From: Nannocystis punicea
GTDB taxonomy: Bacteria; Myxococcota_A; Polyangia; Nannocystales; Nannocystaceae
Reading direction: 5' to 3'
DNA length: 64,000 bases
Assembly: GCF_026965555.1 (NCBI RefSeq)
Contig: NZ_CP114040.1
Span: forward strand, 3,534,001 to 3,598,000
Shown here piece by piece: positions 41,948 through 50,926 of this stretch. The number at the start of each line of letters is the position of its first letter. The first letter of the stretch is position 1. Both the position numbers and the translations under genes were made by a program. The notes under the pieces are model-generated. The model saw only the letters and a program-made list of their open reading frames with translations, ran no database searches and was not told the DNA's origin.

Positions 41948-42789
41948 GCTGTCGAGCCTCACCCAGCGCGCACCACGCCCGGCACGTGCCGCCGGACGAG
42001 GGGCTCGCGCGCTCGCTGCGGGTGATGGCACCGCACGCGGGGCCGCGCCTCGAGTCGAGCGAGGTGCAGGCGGCCGCGCGCGCGTACGACGAGGCCCGGC
42101 TCGTGCTGTGGCGGGCGCTGCTCACCGGCGCCCGGGCCGCTGCGTTCCGTCGCGCCCTGCGAGAGGCGCAACCCGACGGGCCGTTCGCCGGCGGCTCGCG
42201 CAGCATAGCGGCCGTCCGCTCGGCGGGTCGAGCTGCCGACCCGGCGTTCCGCACCTCGGCCTCGCTGGCACGCAAGCGGGTCGAGCGCGACGCGCTGGCT
42301 CGCGCCCGCCAGCTCCGTGACCGGCTGACGCTCGGCTGCCTCGGGCTCGCCGCCTCGTTCGCCCGGGCACATCGCGGCGCCGGACACGGGGGAGGACGGG
42401 GCCTGTCGCTGGTCGCCCGCGGCGACGATGCGATCCAGGCCGCGCTCGAGCACCTGCTTCTGGCGATCGACCGGTTCGAGCCTGAGCGCGGCGTCCGGTT
42501 CTCGAGCTTCGCGGGATGGTACCTGCGTCGCGGCGTCCAGCAGGCGCGGCTCGACGTGCTGCCGACCGCGATCAACCTCTCCGCCCTGGCGGCCTGGGGG
42601 AAGATCGAGGACGAGGAGCGCGCCCTGCGGTACGAGCTCGGCCGCGAGCCGACCGACGATGAGCTGGTCGCGCGGATCGGCTCCGCGAGCAAGGTCGCCA
42701 CGGCGCGCGCGACGGCGGCGGCGCTCGCCCCGATCGCCGACGCCGACGAGCACGAACTTGACGACCTCTGGCAACCAGGTGGGGCGTAG
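41944..42789 (+). CDS. Prophage-encoded sigma factor that appears to lack region 4
   Basis: The GTG at 41944 (GTGA overlap with the previous gene) gives 281 residues. Near residues 172-201 it has a clear sigma-70 region 2: AIDRFEPERGVRFSSFAGWY followed by LRRGVQQA, the part that binds core polymerase and melts the -10 element. Region 3-like helices follow (ALRYELGREPTDDELVARIG). The protein then ends in an Ala-rich helix and an acidic tail without the helix-turn-helix of region 4, which reads the -35 element. It may direct late prophage transcription from promoters with only a -10 element; see the GATAGCCTCC sites. Confidence 0.8.
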   Translation: MSCRASPSAHHARHVPPDEGLARSLRVMAPHAGPRLESSEVQAAARAYDEARLVLWRALLTGARAAAFRRALREAQPDGPFAGGSRSIAAVRSAGRAADPAFRTSASLARKRVERDALARARQLRDRLTLGCLGLAASFARAHRGAGHGGGRGLSLVARGDDAIQAALEHLLLAIDRFEPERGVRFSSFAGWYLRRGVQQARLDVLPTAINLSALAAWGKIEDEERALRYELGREPTDDELVARIGSASKVATARATAAALAPIADADEHELDDLWQPGGA

Positions 42790-42902
42790 CGGCGCCCCAA
42801 CCGCGAGACTCGATCGCGCGTGCGGCCACTCTCAACCGCCGCTGCAGGGACCGCTTCTCAGAGCTGCGGGCGAGGCGCAGAATCGCTGATAAGGGCGAGG
42901 CG

Positions 42903-43196
42903 TTGATTCAGAGTTTCAAGAACCGAGGTACGCGCGACCTCTTCGATGGGAAGGTCACCGCGAAGGCGCGCGGTGCGCTGCCCGCCGATCTCTGGGAGCG
43001 TGCCCGGGACAAGCTCGACGTACTGAACCGAGCACACGCCCTTGAGGACCTCCAATCGCCGCCTGGCAACCAGTTGGAGCTCCTGAAGGGAGATCGCGCG
43101 GGCCAGCACTCGATTCGGATCAACAAAAAGTATCGTGTATGCTTCATCTGGACGCCCGAGGGACCAACAGATGTCGAGATCATCGACTATCACTGA
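42903..43196 (+). CDS. higB: HigB/RelE-family toxin
   Basis: The 97-residue toxin begins at a TTG. It has the family pattern MIQSFKNRGTRDLFDGK, then AHALEDLQSPPGNQLELLKG and the core strand HSIRINKKYRVCFIWTP, as in ribosome-dependent mRNA interferases of the HigB type. It is followed by the antitoxin with a 26-base overlap, the usual toxin-first order of higBA. It may stabilise the prophage or exclude other phages. Confidence 0.88.
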   Translation: MIQSFKNRGTRDLFDGKVTAKARGALPADLWERARDKLDVLNRAHALEDLQSPPGNQLELLKGDRAGQHSIRINKKYRVCFIWTPEGPTDVEIIDYH

Positions 43197-43563
43197 GCAA
43201 CTGCTCGCCGCGCACGGCCTTCCGACCAAGCGTCGGCCGGCGACGCCCGGCGCCATCCTGCGTCGCGAGTTCCTGGACGAACTTCCCATGACCCAGAAGG
43301 AACTGGCCAAGCGGCTCGGGGTCTCGGCTCGTCTCGTGAGCCAGGTTGTCAACGAAAGACGACCCGTCGACTCTGAGCTGGCCCTCCGTTTGGCGCGTGT
43401 GCTCGGCACAACGGCTGAACTCTGGTTGGGTCTCCAGCAGGCAGTGGCGATGTGGGATGCAATCACCGCGAAGGCGAGTCACGTCAAGAAGCTTCGTCCC
43501 ATCGCTCAATCGCGGCTTCTCGAGCATCAGATCATGGAGAACTCCCCGACCGTAGCGGCGTGA
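43171..43563 (+). CDS. higA: HigA-family antitoxin
   Basis: The 130-residue protein starts at the ATG at 43171 inside the end of higB. The XRE helix-turn-helix is clear: MTQKELAKRLGVSARLVSQV then NERRPVDSELALRLARVLGT, followed by the HigA-type AELWLGLQQAVAMWDA. It should neutralise HigB and repress its own operon. No other XRE repressor is seen in the prophage, so a wider regulatory role is possible. Confidence 0.88.
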   Translation: MSRSSTITEQLLAAHGLPTKRRPATPGAILRREFLDELPMTQKELAKRLGVSARLVSQVVNERRPVDSELALRLARVLGTTAELWLGLQQAVAMWDAITAKASHVKKLRPIAQSRLLEHQIMENSPTVAA

Positions 43564-43581
43564 AGCCGAAGCTGGCTGGCC

Positions 43582-43591
43582 GATAGCCTCC
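43582..43591 (+). promoter_or_regulatory. GATAGCCTCC motif before the endolysin gene
   Basis: The 10-mer lies seven bases before the ATG at 43599, with no Shine-Dalgarno sequence between. It is identical to the motifs at 47284, 52307 and 60097. It may be a -10-type promoter for the phage sigma factor. Confidence 0.6.
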
Positions 43592-43598
43592 GCGGGCC

Positions 43599-44399
43599 AT
43601 GAGCTCGCCCTGCGCTGGTCCGCCGCTGTGCCTCGTCGATCGCACGGCGCACAGCCCCGAGAGGTACCGGGTGCGTGTGCGCCGGCCCGACGAGGTCGAC
43701 CTCGTGGTGCTGCACCAGACCGGCACCCGCGCGCCCGAGAGCTTCGATGCGCCGGGCCTCGACCGCGTGCGGGCCCATGCGCTGGTGCTCGACGGCGGCG
43801 AGGGGCGGCTGCTGCATCACCCGCTCGCCCGCCTGCGGTACGGCAGCTCGGCCTGGAACGGGCGCTGCGTGACCATCGAGGTCCGGGCCAACCTGCCGGG
43901 CCGCTACACGGCTCGCGGTGAGCCGCGCTGGTGGAGGCCCGACATCGCTGGCGCCGACCGCATCGAGGACAAGGTCGAGCAGGTCCACGCGACCAGACAG
44001 CTGCTCCGCTGGCTCGTGGAGGAGCTCCCCGGGCTGCGGTACATCGGTGCTCACCGCCAGGTGGAGGCGGGCAAGGGCGGCTGCTGCGGCCCCGACCTGT
44101 GGCGTGAGCTCGGCGAGTGGGCGATCCGCGAGCTCGGGCTGCGGCTCGTCGAGACCCATGCGCGCGGCTCGGACCTGCCCCGCTCGTGGCGCAACGCGCC
44201 CTCGATCCTTGAGGCAGCAGGCGCCGCGCTGTGCGGCCCGCCCGCGACCCCGACCTCTGTCCCGAGCCGCCCCTACAACGGCCCGCTCGAAGCCTCCCCC
44301 TTCGGACAGGGGGCGGTGCCAGGGCCTACGGGGGCCCCGCCGCTGGCCCCTGTCGCGCACGCAGGGGGACCTGAAACCAGCAAAACGCGCACGACCTAG
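43599..44399 (+). CDS. Phage endolysin, N-acetylmuramoyl-L-alanine amidase-like
   Basis: The gene encodes 266 residues. The N-terminal domain matches zinc amidases of the Amidase_2 type: VDLVVLHQTGT with the first His, a middle RLRYGSSAWNGRCVTIEV, and RYIGAHRQVEAGKGGCCGPD with a later His and the Cys-Cys-Gly-Pro motif. The last 60 residues are Pro/Thr-rich without a known cell-wall-binding domain. It would cut peptide stems from peptidoglycan at lysis. Confidence 0.78.
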   Translation: MSSPCAGPPLCLVDRTAHSPERYRVRVRRPDEVDLVVLHQTGTRAPESFDAPGLDRVRAHALVLDGGEGRLLHHPLARLRYGSSAWNGRCVTIEVRANLPGRYTARGEPRWWRPDIAGADRIEDKVEQVHATRQLLRWLVEELPGLRYIGAHRQVEAGKGGCCGPDLWRELGEWAIRELGLRLVETHARGSDLPRSWRNAPSILEAAGAALCGPPATPTSVPSRPYNGPLEASPFGQGAVPGPTGAPPLAPVAHAGGPETSKTRTT

Positions 44400-44442
44400 C
44401 GCAGATCGCCCGCCGGCGGCGTGGAGCCGGCCGAGAAGGATC

Positions 44443-45024
44443 ATGGCACGCCGACGAAAACCCGCAGACTCGCCTGCCCGGAAGCCGGGTGATGGCGGCG
44501 CGGTCCTGCTCTCCGGCGCCGGCGCGATCGGTCCGGTGGGGCCGGGAGGTCGGCCGGCGGGTGTCGCCCTCGACGTCGACCGCGAGCTCGTCGTCCTCGT
44601 CGATGCGCGTGTGCTCGTCGATGTCGCCCGGCGGGCGGTCCTCGCCGAGGCGCGCGAGCAACTCTACGCCGGCAAGCGGCCGGGCGGCGGACCTCAGCGC
44701 CCGCTGAGCGCCCGTCATGCCGCCGATCCCCGGCGAGTCAGCGACAAGCGCGGCGTGCGGACGGGCCACATGGCCGACGAGCTGCGGGCCACGCCGATCA
44801 AGGGCGACACCGGCCGCGCCGAGTCGACGATCGCCGTGCCGACCGATCGGAACGTGTTCATCGCGACCGAGGCGAAGCGCGGAGTCCGGTACCTCGGGAT
44901 CGGGCCGGCGCATGCGGCCGCGGCCGAGCGCGCGATGGGCGAGGCCATCGCGGCGATGGTCGCAGGCAAGCGCGTGGAGCCGGAGCAGGGTGAGCCCGTC
45001 GCCCGCGAGGAGCCGACGCCGTGA
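44443..45024 (+). CDS. Phage protein of unknown function
   Basis: The gene encodes 193 residues from the ATG at 44443, after an AGAAGGA ribosome-binding-like stretch. A basic N-terminus and a beta-rich core (GVALDVDRELVVLVDARVLV) are followed by a second domain with IAVPTDRNVFIATEAKRGVR. It sits directly before the terminase genes with a GTGA overlap downstream. It could be a small head protein; the family is not recognised. Confidence 0.6.
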   Translation: MARRRKPADSPARKPGDGGAVLLSGAGAIGPVGPGGRPAGVALDVDRELVVLVDARVLVDVARRAVLAEAREQLYAGKRPGGGPQRPLSARHAADPRRVSDKRGVRTGHMADELRATPIKGDTGRAESTIAVPTDRNVFIATEAKRGVRYLGIGPAHAAAAERAMGEAIAAMVAGKRVEPEQGEPVAREEPTP

Positions 45025-45419
45025 GCCGCGGGCCCGGCCGGCCGCGCAAGTACGCGGCGACGCCCGAGCGGATCGCCGAGCGCTACGCCGAGGCCCAACG
45101 CCTCGAGGTCGAGCGCGACCGCCTGGCCGTCGAGGCCGAGCGCCTCGGGACCATCGCGGCGAAGGTCGCCATGCTGGCGGCCGAGCAGCAGGTTGCCGCG
45201 GCGTGGGCCTCGGCCTTGCGCGCCGATGGCAAGATCCCCGCCGCGCTCAAGTACGGCGAGCTCGCGGTGAAGCTGTCGGCGGCGCACGCCAAGGCGCTGG
45301 ACCAGCTCATAGCCGACCGCGTCGATGAGCTCCACCGCCGGGCGCTGCGGCGCGATGAGGCCGTGACCGCCCTGGAGAACGAACCGCGAGAGCATGTCCG
45401 TCAGGACACGACCTCATGA
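45021..45419 (+). CDS. Possible small terminase-like protein
   Basis: The gene encodes 132 residues from a GTG. A basic start (RGPGRPRKY) is followed by long helices with a coiled-coil pattern (ERDRLAVEAERLGTIAAKVA). It precedes the large terminase gene, the normal place for the small subunit, but I see no diagnostic DNA-binding motif. Its last codons and the next start lie within a five-unit 14-base repeat array. Confidence 0.55.
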   Translation: MSRGPGRPRKYAATPERIAERYAEAQRLEVERDRLAVEAERLGTIAAKVAMLAAEQQVAAAWASALRADGKIPAALKYGELAVKLSAAHAKALDQLIADRVDELHRRALRRDEAVTALENEPREHVRQDTTS

Positions 45420-45452
45420 ACATGTCGACGAGGACATGCCCAATAGGACATC
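45389..45452. repeat. 14-base-period repeat array inside the prophage packaging genes
   Basis: Cores fall at 45393 (CATG), 45407 (CACG), 45421 (CATG), 45435 (CATG) and 45449 (CATC). The array spans the end of the small-terminase-like gene and the 5' end of the large terminase gene. It shows that the repeat family also populates the prophage. Confidence 0.82.
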
Positions 45453-45453
45453 C

Positions 45454-47277
45454 ATGACAGCGACCGCCCGACAAGTCCTGCACCGCAAGATCGAGGAGAT
45501 CGAGACCGCGCTCGGCGAGGCGCGCTTCCTCCACCTGGCGCCGCACGTGCTCGTGCACGAGTCTGCCGCACCGGGCTCGCCGCCGTGTCGGTGTTGTGGC
45601 TCGCGCCACGCCGTCGTCGTCGAGACCCACGTGCTCCCCGAGGTGATCATCGACTGCGCCGCCGGCCGCAGGATCTACCGCGAGGACGTGTCTCGGCGGA
45701 CATGGTTGTGCATTCAGGCCGACGCCGAGCAGCACCCGATCCCGCTGCGCATGAGTCGGGCGCAGGCCGAGATCCTGCTCGACGGCGACGACACGCGGCA
45801 CGTGCTCGCCAGCGGTGGCAACCGCTCCGGCAAGACCACGAACGCGCTGATGTTCCTGGCGCTGCAGTGGCTGCGGCGGGGCGGGCCGCAGCGCCGGTTC
45901 TGGCTGGTGGCCAGCACCCAGCCGAAGGCGTTCCGGCTGCTCGAGAAGCTGTTCGTCGGGACAGGCGAGTCACCGCCGCTGCTGCCGCGGGCGCTGGTGC
46001 GGAGCATGCCCGACACCCACCGTGCGTCGTCGCTGCTGACCGTCCTCGCCGACGGCTCGCTGATCGACCTCAAGCACTTCGAGAACGACCCCGGCGCCGA
46101 GAAGCTCAAGAGCGACGCGGTCGTGTGCGCCGTCGTCGACGAGGCCGCGCACTTGCCGACCGAGGACTCCCTCGTCGCGCTGCGCGGCCGCTGCCTCGAC
46201 GTCGGCGGTCGCCTGTTCCTGGCCACCACGCCTCGACCCGGGCACTTCCTCCGCGACCTCGTCGAGCAGGCGCAGGCGTTCGAGCGGCTGCCCGAGAACG
46301 ACGAGCGGCGCGTTTCGGGCGAGCACGAGGGCGCGCGCTGGCGGGCGGTGCAGTTTGCGATCCTCGGCAACCCGTGGCTCGACCCGGAGGTCGTGCGGCG
46401 TGAGCTCGCCGCGCTCGACCAGGACGACCCGGCCGTGCGCCGCGACTTCTTCGGCGAGTGGTGCGCGAACGCGGGCCTGTTGTGGCGCGACTTCTCGGTC
46501 GAGCGGCACGTCCATCTCGACGAGGCTCGGGCCCTCGCCGACATGCGCGCGACGTTGGTGCAACGAACCCGCGGCGCCGTGCTCGACGCGACGCCGCAGG
46601 TCGCTCGCCGGCTGTTCCAGGCGCGCACGAACCCGCACTTTCGCGAGGTACGGGCGACGAGCGGGCGCTACATCCTGGCCTCCGACTTCAACTGCCATCC
46701 GATGTCGACCGTCGTGCTGCAGGTCGCGGCCGACCCGGTCGCGCCCGACGACCGCGCGCGCTGGCACGTGTTCGTCGTCGACGTGATCCAGAGCGGCCAC
46801 TCGCACTCGCTCGCCCACGCCGAGAAGCTCGTGGACCTGAAGTGGGTGCGGACGTGGGCGCCGACCGCCACCGACTCGCCGTACCGCGGTTGCGGCATGA
46901 TCTGCGATCCGCAGGCGCTCTCGCGGGACCCGACCGCCCATCGCCACGGCCGTAACCCGCAGGGCCTCGCCGAGACGCTGGGCCGGCTCGGCTTCGACGC
47001 CCGCGCCCCGCAATACAAGCTCGGCGACGGCGGGACCTGGCGGCCTGTCCACACGACCAGGTACGACTCGCACACGCTCGTGCATCGCCTGCTGCGGGAG
47101 GGCCGGCTCCACCTGGCGCAGCGCTGCCTCGCCCTGGTCGAGTCGCTTCTGCAGCAGACCGACAGCGGCGACGGCATCGTGCCGTTGACGAAGTCGCATA
47201 CGAAGAGCGACCGGCTGGCCTCGCCGCTGGACGCGCTGCGATATGGCCTTTGGGCCATCTTCCACGGCGGCCAGTAG
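45454..47277 (+). CDS. Phage terminase large subunit
   Basis: I start at the ATG at 45454 because the 20 residues before it are a translated repeat array, giving 607 residues. A possible Cys knuckle lies near residue 45 (CRCCGSRH). Walker A is ASGGNRSGKTTNA (about 118-130). Walker B is VVCAVVDEAAHL (about 222-233), followed by LFLATTPRPG as the coupling motif. The C-terminal nuclease domain begins with LASDFNCHPMSTVVLQVA, giving the first acidic residue of an RNase H-like site. It packages DNA into the prohead. Confidence 0.88.
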   Translation: MTATARQVLHRKIEEIETALGEARFLHLAPHVLVHESAAPGSPPCRCCGSRHAVVVETHVLPEVIIDCAAGRRIYREDVSRRTWLCIQADAEQHPIPLRMSRAQAEILLDGDDTRHVLASGGNRSGKTTNALMFLALQWLRRGGPQRRFWLVASTQPKAFRLLEKLFVGTGESPPLLPRALVRSMPDTHRASSLLTVLADGSLIDLKHFENDPGAEKLKSDAVVCAVVDEAAHLPTEDSLVALRGRCLDVGGRLFLATTPRPGHFLRDLVEQAQAFERLPENDERRVSGEHEGARWRAVQFAILGNPWLDPEVVRRELAALDQDDPAVRRDFFGEWCANAGLLWRDFSVERHVHLDEARALADMRATLVQRTRGAVLDATPQVARRLFQARTNPHFREVRATSGRYILASDFNCHPMSTVVLQVAADPVAPDDRARWHVFVVDVIQSGHSHSLAHAEKLVDLKWVRTWAPTATDSPYRGCGMICDPQALSRDPTAHRHGRNPQGLAETLGRLGFDARAPQYKLGDGGTWRPVHTTRYDSHTLVHRLLREGRLHLAQRCLALVESLLQQTDSGDGIVPLTKSHTKSDRLASPLDALRYGLWAIFHGGQ

Positions 47278-47283
47278 CGCGCA

Positions 47284-47293
47284 GATAGCCTCC
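47284..47293 (+). promoter_or_regulatory. GATAGCCTCC motif before the portal gene
   Basis: The 10-mer lies six bases before the GTG at 47300 and is identical to the motifs at 43582, 52307 and 60097. There is no ribosome-binding site between motif and start. Confidence 0.6.
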
Positions 47294-47299
47294 GAGGGC

Positions 47300-48778
47300 G
47301 TGACCCCGAAGGGCGAATTGTTCCGGCTGTGGCCGGAGTGGAAGATCGGCGAGAAGCGCCGGTCCGCCGCCGCGTTCAAGCGGCAGCTCTACGTGGGCGA
47401 CTACAAGGTCGCGGTCCGCAAGATGGTGAAGGACCGGATCGCCGACGCCGAGACTTCGGCCGAGGTGGCGAAGTTCGTCAACACGGCACACGGACTGCTC
47501 GGCTGCGTCGCCGACGCCGTGGCCGTCGTCTACCAGCGTGGCGTCCGCCGGGAGCTGCGCGGCGTCGGCGAGGGCGCGGCGCGGGCTTTCGCCGATCTCG
47601 TCGGCGAGTCGGGCCTGCCGGTGCAGGGCACCTCGATCAACGCGCTCGCGTGGGCTACCGGCCCGGTCGTCGTCGTGCCGTACGTCGACTCGGTGCGCGG
47701 CGGCCCGCGGCTCTGCCTCGCCACCGTGACGCAGGACCGTTGCGAGGTCCGGCGCCACCGCGCCGCGCCCGACGTGGTCGAGGCGGTGCTGTTCGAGCGC
47801 GAGGACGGCGTCCTCGTCGAGCTCGACGCCTGGGGCTGGCGCTACTGGACGGCCCAGGGCGAGCACCTCGGCGACGGCATGCACGACGCCCCGCACGGCC
47901 TCACCTACTGCCCGGCCGCGGTCCTGCGCGCGCGGCCGTGGCTCGCGTACGACTGGTCGGGCACGACGGACCACGTCGGCCTCGCCGACGCCGCGCTCGA
48001 GGTCGCATACCTCTCGGCGCTCGGCCGGTGGACACGCACGCAGACGAGCGCGCCGCTGACCGAGATCACGGCCCCCGACGACAAGTACGCCAAGGGACAA
48101 CCGATCGGTCATCCGAGCCGGCCGCTCGTGTTCGACGCGGCGCCTGGCGAAGTGCGAGTCGCCGTCCACGACCGCACCACCGACCCGCGCCACTACCTCG
48201 GCGAGATCCAGGCGCTGGCCTCCGCGGCCGTCGCCCGCTACGGGATCCCGCCGAGCGCGGTCTCGTTCGTCAACGACAATAGTAACTGGGGCACCCTCTC
48301 GATCGCCATGACGCCCGGCGCGCTGGCGCTGCAGCGCGACGCCCAGGCGCCGCTGCTGCGGACCGGCGAGCGCGCCCTGTGGATCGCTGCCTGCGACGTC
48401 GTTCGAGCCTCCGCGCACCGGCACGCGCGCGCGCTGCCGCCGGCGGACGAGATCGAGGCGGCGCTTCGCGTGGCCTTCCCCGACCTCGGCGAGCCCGCCG
48501 ACCAGATCAAGCGCATGCAGGCGTTCGAGGCCCGGCTCCCGCACGGGCTGGCGAGCGCCGTGGACGAGCTGCTGCGCGAGCGGCCCGAGCTCACCCGCGC
48601 CGAGGCCGAGGAAGAGATCGCGGCGAACCTGTCCGAGTACACGACGCGGATCGCCGAGCTCGCCGCGCGCAACGTCGCCGCCGACCCGGCGCGCGGCGTC
48701 CAGTCCATCGCCCAGTTTCAGGGCCGCGAGGGCGGCCAGCAGAGCGGCGCCGTGCGCCGCGAGGAGACCCAGCCGTGA
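47300..48778 (+). CDS. Phage portal protein
   Basis: The gene encodes 492 residues from a GTG. The helical N-terminus (KRQLYVGDYKVAVRKMVKD), a beta-rich core with GGPRLCLATVTQDRCEVRR, and a long C-terminal helical region that includes YGIPPSAVSFVNDNSNWGTL fit portal proteins by position and shape. It follows the large terminase and precedes scaffold and capsid genes, the standard head-gene order. It forms the ring through which DNA enters. Confidence 0.78.
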   Translation: MTPKGELFRLWPEWKIGEKRRSAAAFKRQLYVGDYKVAVRKMVKDRIADAETSAEVAKFVNTAHGLLGCVADAVAVVYQRGVRRELRGVGEGAARAFADLVGESGLPVQGTSINALAWATGPVVVVPYVDSVRGGPRLCLATVTQDRCEVRRHRAAPDVVEAVLFEREDGVLVELDAWGWRYWTAQGEHLGDGMHDAPHGLTYCPAAVLRARPWLAYDWSGTTDHVGLADAALEVAYLSALGRWTRTQTSAPLTEITAPDDKYAKGQPIGHPSRPLVFDAAPGEVRVAVHDRTTDPRHYLGEIQALASAAVARYGIPPSAVSFVNDNSNWGTLSIAMTPGALALQRDAQAPLLRTGERALWIAACDVVRASAHRHARALPPADEIEAALRVAFPDLGEPADQIKRMQAFEARLPHGLASAVDELLRERPELTRAEAEEEIAANLSEYTTRIAELAARNVAADPARGVQSIAQFQGREGGQQSGAVRREETQP

Positions 48779-49290
48779 GCGAGACGAGCACCGAGAAGCC
48801 CACCGAGGCGAAGCCGACCGAGACGCCGGCCGAGGCGAAGCCGAAGCCCGAGGCCCCGCACGAGGCGCCGAAGCCGAAGGGTGACGACATGACGACGGCC
48901 GCGTTCCGCACCCTGCAGGCCGAGCACGCCGCGCTCACCGCCCAGCTCAAGCAGCGCGACGACAAGCTTGTCGAGCAGGACCGCGAGCTCGTCAAGCTGC
49001 GCGGCCAGGTCGACACCTTCGGCAAGCGCGAGCGCGAGGGCGCGATCGTCGGCGAGCTGCGCAAGGCGCTGCCGCACGCGTCCGAGCTCGAGCTGCGCGG
49101 CGTCCTCGGGGCGCTCGCCGAGGCGGGCAAGGTCGATCGCTACAGCGACAAGCCCGAGGAGGCGGCGAAGGTCGCCCTCGAGGAGATCAAGACCTCGGCG
49201 CCGGCCCTGTCGCGGCCGCCGGCGCCGGGCGGCGGGCCCGGTGGGGCGCCGCCGCAGCAACAGGGCCGCAAGCACAAGTCGCTCATCTGA
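48775..49290 (+). CDS. Putative head scaffolding protein
   Basis: The gene encodes 171 residues from a GTG overlapping the portal stop. The first 40 residues are an unstructured Pro/Glu/Lys stretch. A coiled coil follows (LQAEHAALTAQLKQRDDKLV, DRELVKLRGQVDTF), then helices and a Pro/Gly/Gln tail ending in basic residues. This is the usual composition of scaffolding proteins, and it lies between portal and capsid. Confidence 0.72.
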   Translation: MSETSTEKPTEAKPTETPAEAKPKPEAPHEAPKPKGDDMTTAAFRTLQAEHAALTAQLKQRDDKLVEQDRELVKLRGQVDTFGKREREGAIVGELRKALPHASELELRGVLGALAEAGKVDRYSDKPEEAAKVALEEIKTSAPALSRPPAPGGGPGGAPPQQQGRKHKSLI

Positions 49291-49310
49291 ACACCTGACA
49301 GGAGGCCGCC

Positions 49311-50189
49311 ATGGCCACTCTGGGCTTCAACACCACCACCGCCGCCAAGGCGATCCACACCGAGCAGATCGACCCGAACGTCATCGCCGCGCCCGCGATC
49401 GTGCGGTGTTACGAGGGCGTCGCGTGGCAGGCCGACGCCTCGCAGGGCAAGGCCGACACCTACAAGTTCCTGTCGCTGGTGGCCGCCACCGTCTCTGGCT
49501 CTCAGACCGAGACCGAGGCGATCACCGCGACCGACTTCGGCGTCGAGGACGGCATCGCCACCGCCGGCGTCGTCGGCCGCCGGCACTTCGTCTCGCGTCA
49601 GGGTCTGCAGGACGCGATCCTCGAGCAGGGCGACATCTTCACCGACCTCGCCGAGAAGGTGCGCAACCGCGTCAACAAGGACGTCTGCGCCCTGGCGGCG
49701 AGCGCCGCGACGGAGACGGACAAGACCGGCGCCGAGCTCACCCTCGACAACCTCGAGGAGGGCTACGCCACGTTCCTGGCGCTCAACCCAAACCTCGCGC
49801 GACACCTGCTCATCGCCAGCAACGCCCAGATCGCCCACATCCGCAAGAGCATCCGCAGCAGCGGCAACGGCGGCCTCATCTTCGGCGCCGGCCTCGACGT
49901 GTTCAACGGCCGACCGAACGCGGCCTACCAGGGCAACTGGGGCACCATCGAGGTCTGGCGCGGCGACATGCCCGACGACGGCGTCTCCGACGTCGCGGGC
50001 ATGTTCGTCGGCGCCGACGAGCCCGGCGGCAAGTCGGGCCTCGGCCTCGCCGTGTGGTGGGCGCCGATGCCGGAGATCCAGCCGGCGCCGATCCAGGTCG
50101 GCTGGGAGTTCGTGGTTCACGCGCGCTACGGCGTGTGCATCACCGCGGACCACCTGTGCCACCGCATCGTGACGAAGAAGGCGGTCTGA
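49311..50189 (+). CDS. Major capsid protein
   Basis: The gene encodes 292 residues, started by an ATG with a good ribosome-binding site (GACAGGAGG). It has the composition of HK97-type capsid proteins: a helical start, then long beta regions (ADTYKFLSLVAATVSGSQTE, GNWGTIEVWRGDMPDDG). The end FVVHARYGVCITADHLCHRI, with two Cys, could allow cross-links. Its position after scaffold supports the call. Confidence 0.78.
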   Translation: MATLGFNTTTAAKAIHTEQIDPNVIAAPAIVRCYEGVAWQADASQGKADTYKFLSLVAATVSGSQTETEAITATDFGVEDGIATAGVVGRRHFVSRQGLQDAILEQGDIFTDLAEKVRNRVNKDVCALAASAATETDKTGAELTLDNLEEGYATFLALNPNLARHLLIASNAQIAHIRKSIRSSGNGGLIFGAGLDVFNGRPNAAYQGNWGTIEVWRGDMPDDGVSDVAGMFVGADEPGGKSGLGLAVWWAPMPEIQPAPIQVGWEFVVHARYGVCITADHLCHRIVTKKAV

Positions 50190-50252
50190 CCTTCGCCGGG
50201 CGCCGGCCTCCGGGACCGGCGCTCGCGCTCCACCTCCCGGATCCCCACGACC

Positions 50253-50645
50253 ATGCCCGCCGCCGCATACATCCACGCCGAAAGCCCGTACACCCTCGTC
50301 GCCGTCGTCACGCCGATCACCGACGACCCCGGCACGTCCGGCAAGATCAAGCACCTGCCGTGCGCGCCGCAGGTGAAGCACAAGTGGCTGCGCGCGTACG
50401 ATGCCGGCGAGTGCAAGGTCGACTACGCGGTCGAGCCGCTGTACGCGCGACGCGGCTATGTGCTCCTGCGCGACCTCTTCGAGGCCGAGCGCCGCGCCGA
50501 GGACTGGGCCGTGTACGAGCGCATGCTCGCCGACCTCGCCCTCGGCAAGCGCGTGCAGCCGTTCCCCCAGGATCGGTTGCCCGCCGAGGTCCTGCACCGC
50601 CGGGCGCGTGGTGCCGACCCCGAGGAGCAGAAGTCGCATGGCTGA
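50253..50645 (+). CDS. Phage protein of unknown function
   Basis: The gene encodes 130 residues from an ATG at 50253, overlapping the next gene by eight bases. It begins with a small beta-rich region (ESPYTLVAVVTPITDDP, then HLPCAPQVKHKWL) and ends in a charged helix. It sits between capsid and tail genes, where head-completion proteins are encoded, but the family is not recognised. Confidence 0.6.
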   Translation: MPAAAYIHAESPYTLVAVVTPITDDPGTSGKIKHLPCAPQVKHKWLRAYDAGECKVDYAVEPLYARRGYVLLRDLFEAERRAEDWAVYERMLADLALGKRVQPFPQDRLPAEVLHRRARGADPEEQKSHG

Positions 50646-50883
50646 TCTCGACTGGGGCCGCTCCTACGCCGAGCACCAGCGGATGCGTGTGGGCCAGCTC
50701 CGGACGGCACGCGAGCGCGGAGAGCGGTTCTTTCGCCTCGGCGACGCCGGCGCGGTCGTTGATCCCTCGCGCCTGAGCGATCGCCAGATCGAGGACGTGG
50801 CCTGGCGTGACGCCGAGCGCGTCGTCAACCGCGCGATCATCTCCCACAACGAGCAGGCCGAGCGTCGGAGGCCCGCGGCGTGA
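50638..50883 (+). CDS. Small phage protein
   Basis: The gene encodes 81 residues, all charged helix (WGRSYAEHQRMRVGQLRTAR, LSDRQIEDVAWRDAERV). It overlaps the genes on both sides, as small head-tail connector genes often do. No motif is visible. Confidence 0.6.
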   Translation: MADLDWGRSYAEHQRMRVGQLRTARERGERFFRLGDAGAVVDPSRLSDRQIEDVAWRDAERVVNRAIISHNEQAERRRPAA

Positions 50884-50926
50884 TCCACCGCGTCACGTAC
50901 GGCGCCGCGCGCAGGCGATCCGGACC

